Shown: positions 18,029 through 26,340, counted from the first letter of the stretch. The stretch is DNA of 34,161 bases from Zymomonas mobilis subsp. pomaceae ATCC 29192 (GCF_000218875.1 NC_015716.1:1-34161); one strand, 5' to 3'. Numbers and translations are program-made. Notes: generated by a model from the sequence alone, not told the origin.

Positions 18029-18305
18029 CATGGTTTTAAGAAAATAAGCAGTTTTTACTCTTTTTTACGCTTTCAAAAATGCGTTGAGCCTGCGTAATTT
18101 TGCGAACAAGGAAAACTGGCATTTTTCTAAAAAACTTTGTGTTTTCATCTCTATTTCACGGGATATTTACTATCTTGCACCCGACTAAAAATTGCGTAAA
18201 AAGCAACACCTATGGCGCGAGGGCTAGGGTTGGTTAACCGGACACTAAGGGTACAATGAAAAAAACGATTTTCTTGATGTTTTACGAGTTTTGATACCAC
18301 ATCAA
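18029..18305 (+). repeat. Long diverged direct repeat, copy B
   Basis: Second copy of the element at 1462-1745, same orientation. It shares the 22-base identical block (18118-18139), the GCGTTGAGC and TTTGCGAACA motifs, and the closing GTTTTGATACCA. Unlike copy A it is not preceded by a partition gene. With copy A it frames the restriction, IS and DRT3 genes. Confidence 0.7.
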
Positions 18306-18619
18306 CTATAATCAGGGAATTCATAGCCCTTCTACAGAAAAAATAAGGCTGTAGCGGCCAAAGAATAAAAGCTAAAAAAGTATTCCATGGCAGTTTAGGT
18401 TATAATCATATTATGAACCGCTTCAGCTAAAAATAGAGTGAGGCATAACTAGCATTTCGTTTCTTCTGTAATGAAAGGCGGCGCCAGTCAAAAACAAGGC
18501 GCTATCCAGTTATTCTTTCCAAAATTCTCTTTCTGACTGGTTTCTCGCACACTCGCTCTTGATACCTAGATGCATGGAACAGGAACTGTAGCGTTTGCGT
18601 ATAGAACTTCATGCCATTG
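18306..18619. other. Intergenic, no gene seen
   Basis: About 310 bases with no supported frame. A short run near 18355 (GGCTGTAGCGGCC) is the only near-palindrome noted. Confidence 0.45.
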
Positions 18620-19065
18620 ACAATAAATCGCGCATCTACTGAATGCCGGAAAAAACGCCTATTTCACTGTCTGGTGCCCTGCTAGAACAACGCTTGAAAA
18701 GTTCGTTCAGGTCGAGGGAACGCGCTGGCGGATCGAAGAAGGTTTCAAAACAGCCAAAAATGAATTCGGCCTCGATCACAATGAAACCCGCTCATGGCAT
18801 GGCTGGCATCGTCACGTATCCCTCGTCATGATGGCCTATGCTCTGATGACCGGTGTAAGGGTACAAGCAAATGCCAGAACACCAAAAAAAAGATTATAAA
18901 ACGTTTATAAAGCCTGATCCGATGGTCCATTCAGGAAATCAGGCGCCTTATCGTCAGATTGACACAGAGACAAATTTCCCTCGACTATATCCTCCATTGG
19001 TCACGCTTTCGAAGAACTCATCAGGCAACTGCTTATGTCTCTCATCTCAAAAAACAACTGTAGTG
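18620..19065 (+). mobile_element. Truncated IS701-family element, inverted relative to the first copy
   Basis: From about 18650 to the terminal repeat ending GTAGTGCTAA at about 19065 it matches the transposase 3' third and downstream end of 12194-12640, in the opposite orientation. The 5' two thirds are absent. The coding frame reads AYFTVWCPARTTLEKFVQ, then RWRIEEGFKTAKNEFGLDH, then ETRSWHGWHRHVSLVMMAYA, and ends at TAA near 18900; here this stretch is in one frame. Between 18610 and 18650 similarity fades gradually, so the break point is approximate. Confidence 0.8.
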
Positions 19066-19066
19066 C

Positions 19067-19835
19067 TAAGCGACCTGCGAGCATTTAATTGTGACAATAG
19101 CTTTGACGATCACCCCGCAACGTGGCCCGTCGTGTGGCTGGAAGATCATGACTACCCACGATCAGTATCACGTTTTGGTTCGCAATTACCCGAATACAGA
19201 GATCGCTCAGCGAAACTCCTTGCAACGATGATGCTTTCCCTGCGTGGTACGCCATTTATCTACCAAGGGCAGGAAATAGGCATGACTAATTTCCCGTTCA
19301 GATCGATCAGTTCGGGGATGTATTTGCGCATAATGAATGGCGCTTACAGGTTAAAGCTGGAAGAATCTCGTCTCAGGAGATGCTTAAAAATCTAGCGACA
19401 ACAACCCGGGATAACGCTAGAACCCCCATGCAATGGGATAATGGGCCTAACGCTGGATTTTCTTCAGTGAAACCCTGGATGCCCGTTAATCCGAACTTGC
19501 ACACAGTCAACTGTTCTACTGAATCTTCTGACCCAAAATCTGTTCTTTCTTTTTACAAGAGAATGATCCAGATAAGGAAACTATTTCCAGTTCTTGTACA
19601 TGGAAAATATAGAGATATTTCTCCAGATAACCAGCTAATTTACGCTTACATCCGGGTAGATTCCACCTACACAGCTCTGATTATTCTGAATTTTTCAAAT
19701 GATGAAAAATGGATTTCTTTTCCTGAGGTGAAAGCAATAAAACGCGTTGTTGCGAGCAATATGGATAGGAACAAAATTGAGGATGGTAAAATTCATATGC
19801 GAGTATGGGAAAGTATTGTTGGTATTATAGAATAG
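19067..19835 (+). pseudogene. GH13 alpha-glucosidase/oligo-1,6-glucosidase, 3' remnant with a frameshift
   Basis: After the IS end the frame encodes DNSFDDHPATWPVVW, then LEDHDYPRSVSRFG (GH13 conserved region IV, the HD of the active site), then MMLSLRGTPFIYQGQEIGMT. One frameshift near 19285-19300 moves the reading to DQFGDVFAHNEWRLQVKAG, then TTTRDNARTPMQWDNGPNAG (the segment after domain C's start), then the C-terminal beta domain to TAG at 19833-19835. The catalytic Asp and Glu regions II and III and the N-terminus are missing, removed by the IS side. It would have hydrolysed alpha-glucosides. A chromosomal-type gene stranded here. Confidence 0.85.
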
Positions 19836-20240
19836 TTATCAGATTTGTGAATATAATTCACGTACTATATATAAATTGGGTTTTTGGGATATAGGCCCAA
19901 ACGATGCTACAGAAACCTACATCCGGTGTATGCCTCTGTGTCCTAAAACTGGTTTTCCCACATTCCAATCAGTAAGTAAGAAAACATAAGAAGGGGATCA
20001 ACGGGCAAGGTTTTTCTGTCTTGCCCGCAGTGCTCAATTGCTATCCATGGAGCACTACTGGCTTCCCTGTTTTCCATTCCGCTGAACGAATGTTTATAAT
20101 ATCTGCCTTGATGCTCTTTCTCTCCGAAAAAAACTGCCTGTTCCAAGAAAAGATAGGCAGTGAGTAAAGACACTAACCTGTTTATCCTGAGCTAAATCGA
20201 TTAGCCTTTAAACCATGGTTTCTTCATAGATTTGGTCACG
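19836..20240. other. Intergenic with one hairpin
   Basis: No supported gene. CGGGCAAG (20002-20009) pairs with CTTGCCCG (20020-20027); T-rich DNA is in the loop and not after the stem, so terminator function is doubtful. A 76-codon minus-strand frame at 19943-20173 has no recognisable features. Confidence 0.4.
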
Positions 20241-20640
20241 CTAGGGTATCGGATCGTCAAAGATAAACGGAGTATGGTTGTTCTTGTCCGTGACATTATC
20301 CAAGAATACTGCAATAGAAACAATCCGATTTTCTTTCTCATTCAGAACTTTGGTTATGCTATTTCGAGAGCTGCCTCTGAGACAGGGATTATGGAGGACT
20401 CGATCCTTGGAGAATTTTGATTTCGTGAGTTCTAGAGCCTTGAGCTCCATGTTGAACCTTTGTACGAATGCATCTGTGTCGCCAACTCCATTTTTTCTTG
20501 ATAAAATAGTCGCATCAGCAAATTTTCCCCCTTCTTGACTTGGTTTATAAGTCAGCATCTTATGACACCATCTTCAATGGCGGCGAGGTGCTCAAATAAC
20601 CCTTTTCTTGCTTCCATGTTGTCTAGATTTTTTCCTTATC
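20241..20640 (-). pseudogene. AAA/ABC-type ATPase fragment
   Basis: The minus strand reads LRGSSRNSITKVLNEKENR (an ABC-like signature with E in place of the usual G), IVSIAVFLDNVTDK, then TPFIFDDPIP, a Walker B box cut off right after FDDPI. In intact relatives the next residues are SSLDQ. Upstream, to about 20640, coding-like bits (KGLFEHLAAIEDG) occur in other frames. This is the middle-to-late part of a large SMC-like/RecN-like ATPase of the kind common in defence genes, but the fragment does not allow a finer call. Truncated on both sides. Confidence 0.6.
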
Positions 20641-20673
20641 TCGTCGACTTTGGCCTCTTGATCATAGCTGGAT

Positions 20674-20910
20674 ATGGTCGCTAGGCAGTTGCAGCTGAAT
20701 GTGACCGGCAGCAAGACCTCGGCTGAGGTTAGTATGGGGCAGTAGACCTCCGAGGGAGGATATGTCCTAGATATCGATCTTTATATCAAAGTGCATGGTA
20801 TTGATGCCGCTGAAGCCCAAAAGCTGGTCGAAGCCAAACACAAGGTCTGCCTCTATTCCAAAGCGACGCGCGGAAACATCAATGTGCGCCTGCACGTCTC
20901 GGCGACCTGA
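20674..20910 (+). pseudogene. Ohr/OsmC-family hydroperoxide resistance protein, C-terminal remnant
   Basis: The frame reads LQLNVTGSKTSAEVSMGQ, a TAG at 20743-20745, then GGYVLDIDLYIKVHGIDAA, EAQKLVEAKHKVCLYSKATR and GNINVRLHVSAT before TGA at 20908-20910. The helix with K-x-C-x-YS, then T-R-G-N-I-x-V, is the C-terminal signature of organic hydroperoxide resistance proteins (resolving-side cysteine). The N-terminal half with the peroxidatic cysteine is absent and a stop interrupts the rest. Relic only. Confidence 0.8.
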
Positions 20911-21061
20911 AACCATCTGGGAGAAACACAGTCTTCAAGCAGGGTAGATGAGTGGACATAAAGTCGCGGTCATCCCTAGATGATGTGAACTAGTTCCCCT
21001 CTGACGAAGCTTTTGTTTTACTGGTATAGATTTTCTCTAACCAGTAATGAAGGAAAAATCG

Positions 21062-22057
21062 ATGTCCCGTGCATGGACTCTCGCTTCCCGTCCGAAAGGG
21101 TTTCCAACCTTGGAGAATTTCACCTTGAAGGACATCCCTGATCGGCCGTTGAATGACGGAGAAATCAGGGTCAAAAACAATTTCTTCTCTGTCGACCCCT
21201 ATATGCGCCCTCGCATGGATGAGGGAGATAGCTATATCGCGCCTTTCGGTCTGAATGAGCCGATGACGGGCGCTGCCGTTGGCCAGGTGATCGAAACGCG
21301 TTCCGATCGTTTCAAGGTGGGTGATCGAGTTAGCCATTTTCTGGGCTGGCGCGACGTCGCTACCCTCAAGGCTGAAAATGCACTTCCGTTGCCGGATAGA
21401 GATCTGAAGGACGAATATTTTCTTGACGTTCTGGGGACGATCGGGATGACGGCCTATTTCGGTCTGTTTGACGTAGCTGAAGCCCGACCAGGCGATGTTG
21501 TATTCGTCTCTGCTGCCGCTGGTGCTGTCGGATCTCTTGTCGTGCAGATTGCCAAGCTGCGTGGTATGACCGTTATTGGTTCGGCAGGTGGCGCCGAGAA
21601 ATGCGAGTTCGTACGATCGCTGGGCGCTGATTACACTATCGACTACAAATCACCCGGACAGTTCGAGGAGAAGCTACGCAAGGTGGCCCCTGACGGGGTG
21701 GACGTCTATTTCGATAACGTCGGTGGCGAGCAGCTCAATGCAGCAATAGGGGTAGCAAAACGTAACGCCCGTTTCGCGATCTGCGGCATGATCGCGATGT
21801 ATAATTCCGATGAGCCGAACGGATTTTCGAACCTATCGAAGGTCATCTCTAAGCGTCTGAGTATCCGGGGTTTTATCAATACAGACTTCATGACGCGTCG
21901 TACCGAATGTCTGGCTCAGATGGGGTACTGGGTCTCCAAGGGGATGATCAAGAGCCGATATACGATCTTCGATGGTCTCGAGAAGGGACCGGAAGCGTTC
22001 TTCTCACTGTTCAGCGGTGGTAACACCGGCAAAGCGCTCGTGCGTCTGGGCTCGTAA
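21062..22057 (+). CDS. NADP-dependent MDR oxidoreductase (leukotriene B4 dehydrogenase/curcumin reductase-like)
   Basis: 331 residues, full length for the zinc-free MDR enzymes that reduce alkenal/enone double bonds with NADPH. The GroES-like N-terminal part contains FFSVDPYMRPRM, typical of this group. The Rossmann part has DVLGTIGMTAYFGLFDVAEA, VFVSAAAGAVGSLVVQIAKL (nucleotide loop AxxGAVGS) and later VDVYFDNVGGEQLNAAI. Start chosen at the ATG at 21062: AAGGA lies 8-9 bases upstream, and SRAWTLASRPKGFP is the normal N-terminus; an in-frame ATG at 21047 has no ribosome site. Intact, GC-richer than its surroundings, chromosomal in character. It follows the Ohr relic in the same direction and may have come with it. 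Physiological substrate unknown. Confidence 0.93.
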   Translation: MSRAWTLASRPKGFPTLENFTLKDIPDRPLNDGEIRVKNNFFSVDPYMRPRMDEGDSYIAPFGLNEPMTGAAVGQVIETRSDRFKVGDRVSHFLGWRDVATLKAENALPLPDRDLKDEYFLDVLGTIGMTAYFGLFDVAEARPGDVVFVSAAAGAVGSLVVQIAKLRGMTVIGSAGGAEKCEFVRSLGADYTIDYKSPGQFEEKLRKVAPDGVDVYFDNVGGEQLNAAIGVAKRNARFAICGMIAMYNSDEPNGFSNLSKVISKRLSIRGFINTDFMTRRTECLAQMGYWVSKGMIKSRYTIFDGLEKGPEAFFSLFSGGNTGKALVRLGS

Positions 22058-23081
22058 TTTGGGACATTTCTGATAGAGAAAACTCGGGATGTCTCGTACT
22101 GGAACAGTAGAGACATTCTTCGAGGTCTATCGTCGCAGAGACCTCGTCACCATGCTTCGGTGTTCTTTCACCGAATGACTGATCGACCATATCCTTGTCT
22201 AGGACCGTCTGTTTTTAGGGAAAACCGAATGTCGGCTCTGGGGGATAGAACCTCATCCGTTGCCGGATATCTTTTATCCGGTCGCGCTGAGACAAAAAGC
22301 GTAGTCAGAGTCACCCAATCAGAGCAGACAGGACATTACCGGCACAGATACTCATTTCGCTACTATCACAAAGTCTAATCCGGAAAATGCCATGTTCGCG
22401 ATAAATAGGCTGGTCGAGAGCAAAAATGATTGGCAATATGAAGACAGCATCCTTTACCACACGGAAAGCCCAGCCGCATTGCCACTAGCCGATACGTCAA
22501 GGTGGGCACGATCATTCTACCCCATGCTCCCAGTGGAAGGGCAATGCGCTTTAGTGACGAGAGATAGCGGAAAATGATTTTTTTCTTAATTTCGAGAATG
22601 ATCACTACAAAAAACAGGGGCATGAGCTCGTCAGACATCCATGCGTCGATGTTTTCTGGCTCCCATGCCCCGAGGAAGGAAAATTACATGGGTGTTATTA
22701 TCAGGGCTGTATAACCTCATGCTCATGGAGAATTCTCTAGGAGAAGGCCCGAAAAAAATGCAAGCACGGGGAATGATAATCTCCCTGCGGAAGCGCCAAG
22801 AAAACGTCGAACATGGGTAGCGGATGTAACAGAAGATTTGCTCATTTCGCTTTGTTGAACGGGACAGTATTCCATACAAGCCTGTAACTTTCTTCAGTAT
22901 TATCATGATATTTCTATTATGATCCGCCTTTCGGATACCCATTTAACAAGCTTTGTATCTAGGATGTAGGCGTAAACAGCCATTAGATAAGCCTGATTTC
23001 CGCGCTTTGAGGGGCAACTGAGGCAGTTCCTCTCCCTTGCAAGATATTGAATGGGTAGTCTTCGACACTATTGGATTGATA
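22058..23081. other. One-kilobase gene-poor stretch
   Basis: No frame here has a family signature or a good ribosome site. An inverted repeat CGAGGTCT (22121-22128) / AGACCTCG (22139-22146) follows the oxidoreductase and might help end its transcript, but it lacks a T-run. AAGCCTGTAAC near 22875 matches one arm of the hairpin at 24912-24943. Confidence 0.45.
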
Positions 23082-23121
23082 GCATTATAGCATTATAGCA
23101 TTATAGCATTATAGCATTATA
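23082..23121 (+). repeat. Five tandem GCATTATA units
   Basis: Five perfect 8-bp units end to end, immediately before the relBE-like operon promoter. The same unit recurs seven times at 24731-24786. Candidate binding sites for the RHH partition protein (parS-like) or iterons. Confidence 0.9.
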
Positions 23122-23127
23122 GTTTGA

Positions 23128-23192
23128 TATAATAATGAATCTTTATCTAATTCTTGTGTGCATTTCCGGAATTTATGCTATATATGTATAGC
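23128..23192 (+). promoter_or_regulatory. Promoter and operator of the relBE-like module
   Basis: TATAAT at 23128-23133 is a good -10; the -35 would fall inside the GCATTATA array, so array-bound protein could repress. A near-palindrome GCTATATATGTATAGC (23177-23192) sits just before the ribosome site and fits a RelB-type autoregulatory operator. Confidence 0.45.
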
Positions 23193-23207
23193 GAAAGAGG
23201 TGTTGAA

Positions 23208-23432
23208 ATGTTGGCAATTCGTTTACCAGAAGAAATTGAAGATCGTCTAAGCGAACTGGCGAAGGCCACGGGGCGGACAAAAACTTTTTATGCAAGAGAA
23301 GCTATTCTTCAGCATCTAGAAGAACTGGAAGATATCTATCTTGCCGAGGCACGTGCTATCAAAATTCGTTCCGGAGAAACCAAAACCATTTCTTTAGATA
23401 ACGTCATGGTTGAATATGGCTTGGAAAATTGA
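23208..23432 (+). CDS. RelB-like ribbon-helix-helix antitoxin
   Basis: 74 residues from the ATG at 23208, preceded by AGAGG. MLAIRLPEEIEDRLSELAKA and TGRTKTFYAREAI form a textbook RHH domain (beta strand plus two helices) that binds DNA as a dimer; the acidic second half (LEELEDIYLAEARAIK) would wrap and neutralise the toxin. A longer frame upstream lacks a ribosome site. The stop overlaps the start of the toxin gene. Probably represses its own promoter through 23177-23192. Confidence 0.88.
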   Translation: MLAIRLPEEIEDRLSELAKATGRTKTFYAREAILQHLEELEDIYLAEARAIKIRSGETKTISLDNVMVEYGLEN

Positions 23433-23700
23433 ATTCGATCCAGCCGCTCAAAAAGAGTTAAGAAAACTAGGGGTACAGCCCGCAAAGCGTATCTTGAAAT
23501 TTTTATCTGAACGTTTGGCATTATCGGATAATCCAAGGTCATTAGGCGCTGCTTTAAAAGGGACAACGCTGGGTAGTTTATGGAAATATCGAATTGGCGA
23601 TTACCGCATTATTGTCGATATTGAAGATAATGTAATGCGGATTCTGGTTATCAGAATTGGTAATAGAAAAGAAATTTATAAAAAATCCGTTAGGCATTAA
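23416..23700 (+). CDS. RelE/ParE-family toxin
   Basis: 94 residues from the ATG at 23416 (a TTG six bases earlier is possible). MAWKIEFDPAAQKELRKLG, then a middle helix, then GSLWKYRIGDYRIIVDIEDN and ILVIRIGNRKEIYK: the RelE fold with the R-x-G-D-Y-R-I strand and a C-terminal K/R-rich end. RelE toxins cut mRNA in the ribosome A site; ParE relatives poison gyrase. The R..G.R.E.Y ending favours RelE. Overlaps the antitoxin gene by 17 bases. Apparently intact. Confidence 0.9.
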   Translation: MAWKIEFDPAAQKELRKLGVQPAKRILKFLSERLALSDNPRSLGAALKGTTLGSLWKYRIGDYRIIVDIEDNVMRILVIRIGNRKEIYKKSVRH

Positions 23701-23772
23701 TTCGGATAATATACAGATAAATAAGCGTTTTTATGCAGATTAAAGGCTCTCTTTAGATAAATATATATAATA

Positions 23773-23808
23773 TTATAAAGATAACATGATAACATATTAT
23801 CTTTATAA
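23773..23808. promoter_or_regulatory. 12-bp perfect inverted repeat before parA
   Basis: TTATAAAGATAA (23773-23784) and TTATCTTTATAA (23797-23808) with a 12-base spacer, 26 bases before the parA start. Likely operator of the partition operon; it overlaps TATAAT-like DNA at about 23766-23776. Could also end the relE transcript. Confidence 0.55.
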
Positions 23809-23834
23809 CTAGCTGTCATGAAAAAGGTGCGTAG

Positions 23835-24467
23835 ATGATTTATGGTGTCGTCAATACAAAGGGGGGCGTTGGCAAAACGACGATAGCTGTCCATCTCGCA
23901 ACCTACCTTAGCGGTAGAGGAAAAACTCTGCTCATTGACGGCGATCCACAGGCTAGTTCTGCCAGTTGGGCAGCATGGCGACGCGATAGTAACCAAAAAT
24001 ATCCATTTAATCCAACGACAACCTGTCTCACTGGTAAAGCGGTCTATAGCGAAGGTCGCGACTTATCTTCTGGTTTTATGAATACCGTTATCGATGCCGG
24101 TGGGCGAGACACATCCGGATTAAGATCGACATTGTTGTTATGCCAGAGAGCTATTGTTCCTGTCGGAGCCTCTAATATGGATGCGGCAGCCTTATCTGAC
24201 CTGTTAGAGGTGATAGATATTGCCCGTGATTATAATCCCGATTTAACAATACATATCTTACTCTCTCGCATTGATCCGAGAACAAAAGATTCCGCTGAGA
24301 TGCTCCAGTTTTTGAAAGATCAAAATCTGACCGTGTTATCTAGTCAAATTTGTGAACGTGTGGCTTTTCGACGTGCTATCGGCGAAGGCGCTACTGTATC
24401 TGAAATTAAGAAAGACCCTGCTGCCACTACCGAGATAAACCAGTTCTTTGAAGAGATCACAGCATGA
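23835..24467 (+). CDS. parA: ParA-family partition ATPase (small, type Ib-like)
   Basis: Drives plasmid segregation by ATP-dependent patterning on the nucleoid. 210 residues, the short form without an N-terminal DNA-binding domain. Deviant Walker A KGGVGKTT (9-16), Walker A'/switch [11 protein letters not shown] (D35, D37), Walker B-like [12 protein letters not shown], and a C-terminal [20 protein letters not shown] at 23835 after AAAGGT. Its end overlaps the next gene by four bases. Short ParA proteins pair with small RHH partners rather than with large ParB, which agrees with the neighbour. Confidence 0.93.
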   Translation: MIYGVVNTKGGVGKTTIAVHLATYLSGRGKTLLIDGDPQASSASWAAWRRDSNQKYPFNPTTTCLTGKAVYSEGRDLSSGFMNTVIDAGGRDTSGLRSTLLLCQRAIVPVGASNMDAAALSDLLEVIDIARDYNPDLTIHILLSRIDPRTKDSAEMLQFLKDQNLTVLSSQICERVAFRRAIGEGATVSEIKKDPAATTEINQFFEEITA

Positions 24468-24739
24468 ATAGAATGAAACGTAAACCTGATGTCAGTAATT
24501 TCCACTTATCCAAAGACCCAGATGATTTCTTAAATGGGGCGGGGGCAGATAAGGCTGAAAAAAGACTGCCAAAAGCAGAGATCAAAAAAGTCGAAACACA
24601 GCAAAAAATCTTTCGATTGCCGATTGATATTATCAATGCCCTCAAATTGCATGTAGCGCATCAACAAGTCGAAACTGGCCAAAAAATAAGTGAGACGAAA
24701 ATTGTGGAAAAGCTACTGAGAGATTATCTAGCATTATAG
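24464..24739 (+). CDS. Small partition partner, ribbon-helix-helix (ParG-like)
   Basis: 91 residues. A polar, flexible N-terminus (1-45, rich in Lys, Asp and Gly) is followed by [20 protein letters not shown] then [15 protein letters not shown], an RHH domain. Proteins of this shape bind centromere repeats and stimulate the ATPase with their mobile tail. The start overlaps parA (ATGA-type), so they are coupled. Oddity: the last codons and the TAG stop lie inside the first GCATTATA unit of the downstream array, so gene end and candidate centromere are interlocked. Confidence 0.8.
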   Translation: MNRMKRKPDVSNFHLSKDPDDFLNGAGADKAEKRLPKAEIKKVETQQKIFRLPIDIINALKLHVAHQQVETGQKISETKIVEKLLRDYLAL

Positions 24740-24791
24740 CATTATAGCATTATAGCATTATAGCATTATAGCATTATAGCATTATAGCATT
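24731..24791 (+). repeat. Seven tandem GCATTATA units plus a partial unit
   Basis: Seven perfect 8-bp units (24731-24786), then GCATT. Overlaps the end of the RHH gene. With the five-unit array at 23082 it brackets the relBE-parA-parG block. Best candidate for the partition site. Confidence 0.9.
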
Positions 24792-24911
24792 GGCTAGAGG
24801 TATGACTAGAATTCAGCATAACAGACGAACTCTGCTGTTCTTTAAGGCTGGTCAGTCATAGAGAAGAGAGAAAACCAGTGTTCTACGAAAAAGGATTTTT
24901 ATTCTGATCCC

Positions 24912-24943
24912 GTTACAGGCTTATATGGGTATAAGCCTGTAAC
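24912..24943. other. 14-bp perfect inverted repeat
   Basis: GTTACAGGCTTATA (24912-24925), loop TGGG, TATAAGCCTGTAAC (24930-24943). No T-run follows, so not a typical terminator. One arm (AAGCCTGTAAC) recurs near 22875. Could be a protein site, a recombination site or a stable RNA hairpin. The rest of 24792-25163 shows no gene. Confidence 0.6.
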
Positions 24944-25163
24944 TATTCGTTTAATGAGCAAGAAGCGACAGACCTTATAAAACAGGTGATGAGTGAGTTT
25001 TGTTGGTCTGGGGATAATAGCTTAACAGGTAGGTATCACTACAGCCAAAATTCATTTCCCGATCTTTAGGTATATAGCGACAATTTCTGTTATATTTTGT
25101 CTTACTTATGCAATCCGCGCGGTAATAGGCAAATATTTTATTGCAAAAGCTTAAGGGTAAACT

Positions 25164-25334
25164 TTGGGCTTAGAAGAGATAAAACATGTATGGCGCAAAG
25201 CTAAAAAGAATAGCAATGCAAAAGAGAAGCGGCGCGAAAATAATATTCATTATAGAAAAATTGATTGCAAATCAGACGCTTATATGAAAAATACAAATAT
25301 ATCATGCTATCATTATAGAATGATATTAAGATAG
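25164..25334 (+). CDS. Possible Lys/Arg-rich small protein, 56 residues
   Basis: TTG start at 25164 preceded by AAGGG at a good distance; TAG at 25332-25334. It reads LGLEEIKHVWRKAKKNSNAK, EKRRENNIHYRKIDCKSDAY and MKNTNISCYHYRMILR. Strongly basic with two cysteines, no known domain. High AT content makes chance frames rare but also biases to Lys and Asn, so the call is tentative. Confidence 0.3.
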   Translation: MGLEEIKHVWRKAKKNSNAKEKRRENNIHYRKIDCKSDAYMKNTNISCYHYRMILR

Positions 25335-25385
25335 ATTGTTATCTATATAGCTTTTTATCTATGCTGATAACCATTTGGAATCGAA

Positions 25386-25667
25386 TTGGTAGAAACGGAT
25401 AGCCATATTGGCGTGAAGCCTATGTCTTTGCTAAAGGGGATAAATCGACTGCCCATGTGGGAGATCGAAGTTCTGACTATTGATATAGCTCAGCTTCGTA
25501 AAAAAATTGGTTATTCTCAAAGTGAATTTGCAAAAAGCATAGGTGTTTCCAAAGGGACTCTTCTCGGATGGGAACAAGGTCGTCGTCGTCCCACTGGTGC
25601 TGCACGTGTATTGTTGGGTATGATCGATAAACGCCCATCTATCGTTCAAGAATTGTTGAGCGCTTAG
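25386..25667 (+). CDS. XRE-family HTH antitoxin-type protein, N-terminus altered by a frameshift
   Basis: Residues about 25-90 carry a clean HTH: IAQLRKKIGYSQSEFAKSIG, VSKGTLLGWEQGRRRPTGAA, as in the HigA/MqsA-like antitoxins that follow a RelE-type toxin. The first 25 residues are not typical. In another frame, DNA at 25416-25450 encodes EAYVFAKGDKSTAHV, the usual N-terminal segment of this family and close to the DNA at 28520-28560. So a frameshift near 25455-25465 separated the N-terminus. The HTH may still be made from an internal start such as the ATG at about 25455. No toxin gene is adjacent. Confidence 0.6.
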   Translation: MVETDSHIGVKPMSLLKGINRLPMWEIEVLTIDIAQLRKKIGYSQSEFAKSIGVSKGTLLGWEQGRRRPTGAARVLLGMIDKRPSIVQELLSA

Positions 25668-25684
25668 GCTTTAATATATCGTGT

Positions 25685-25930
25685 CTATAAGGCTACCCGT
25701 AGCCCGTTTTCTAAGCGGTTTATGAGGTGCTGAGCTTTCAATTTTATGAATAATGCCTCGACGTTTTGTTGCTTGATTAGCTTGATTAGCCAACTATCTA
25801 GTCGTCTAATCTTGCTAGAAACCGTCAATCTGCTTAAATGAGTAGTAGTGAGATGAAATGAGATGAGGGTATATTCGGGGTCATCTTTAGAGATAAGACG
25901 TTTTATAGCCCATATTTTAGGGCATATGGC
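25685..25930 (-). pseudogene. Unrecognised open frame without a start codon
   Basis: 81 codons open after a TAG and ending in TAG at 25685-25687. It reads PKIWAIKRLISKDDPEYTLI, SFHLTTTHLSRLTVSSKIRR, LDSWLIKLIKQQNVEALFIK and AQHLINRLENGLRVAL. It has no ATG/GTG near its beginning; a continuation in another frame just upstream (KFAPLFLLKARQLKHRPY) suggests a frameshifted, 5'-damaged gene. Helical and basic. I do not recognise it. Confidence 0.35.
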
Positions 25931-26340
25931 CTATGTTTGAGCTGTCTAGCTTTGAGCAAAAACAGGGGGGCAAATTTCGGACAGCTAAGATCGGCAACTG
26001 AACGCAAGGGGTCTGAAAAACATTTCTGAAATAATGTTATACAAACCAATTGGGCATGTTCTTGCACTTAAAATTTTAATGTTTAATTAAATAAGTTATA
26101 TTTGTTAGTAATAATATTGCTCAACCTTCTACCGTATAATATCTGGTAAATTTTAGACAAAAAGGGAGACTAAACGGCTCTGTCTTGCCTATATCTATGC
26201 TAGGGTGTGGGGCGCTGGAAAGCTGTTTAGATAGTCACGGGATAGTCTGAAATTTTCTCGAATGGGCATAAAATAAATTGCAGTTCATGCAGTTTTCTTT
26301 TGATGCCCCCGTTATCAAAGTAACCAATGAATAGGTTGCT
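25931..26340. other. Intergenic, no gene seen beyond the possible frameshifted 5' part
   Basis: About 400 bases with AT-rich stretches. Contains the possible 5' part of the preceding relic up to about 25990; otherwise nothing I can support. Confidence 0.4.

Noticed and set aside
19943-20173. 76-codon minus-strand frame
   Set aside because: No ribosome site, no family features, and part of a decayed region; not enough to call a gene.
23082-24791. GCATTATA arrays as a CRISPR array
   Set aside because: Units are 8 bp and directly abutting with no spacers; no cas genes are present. They are iteron- or centromere-like repeats.
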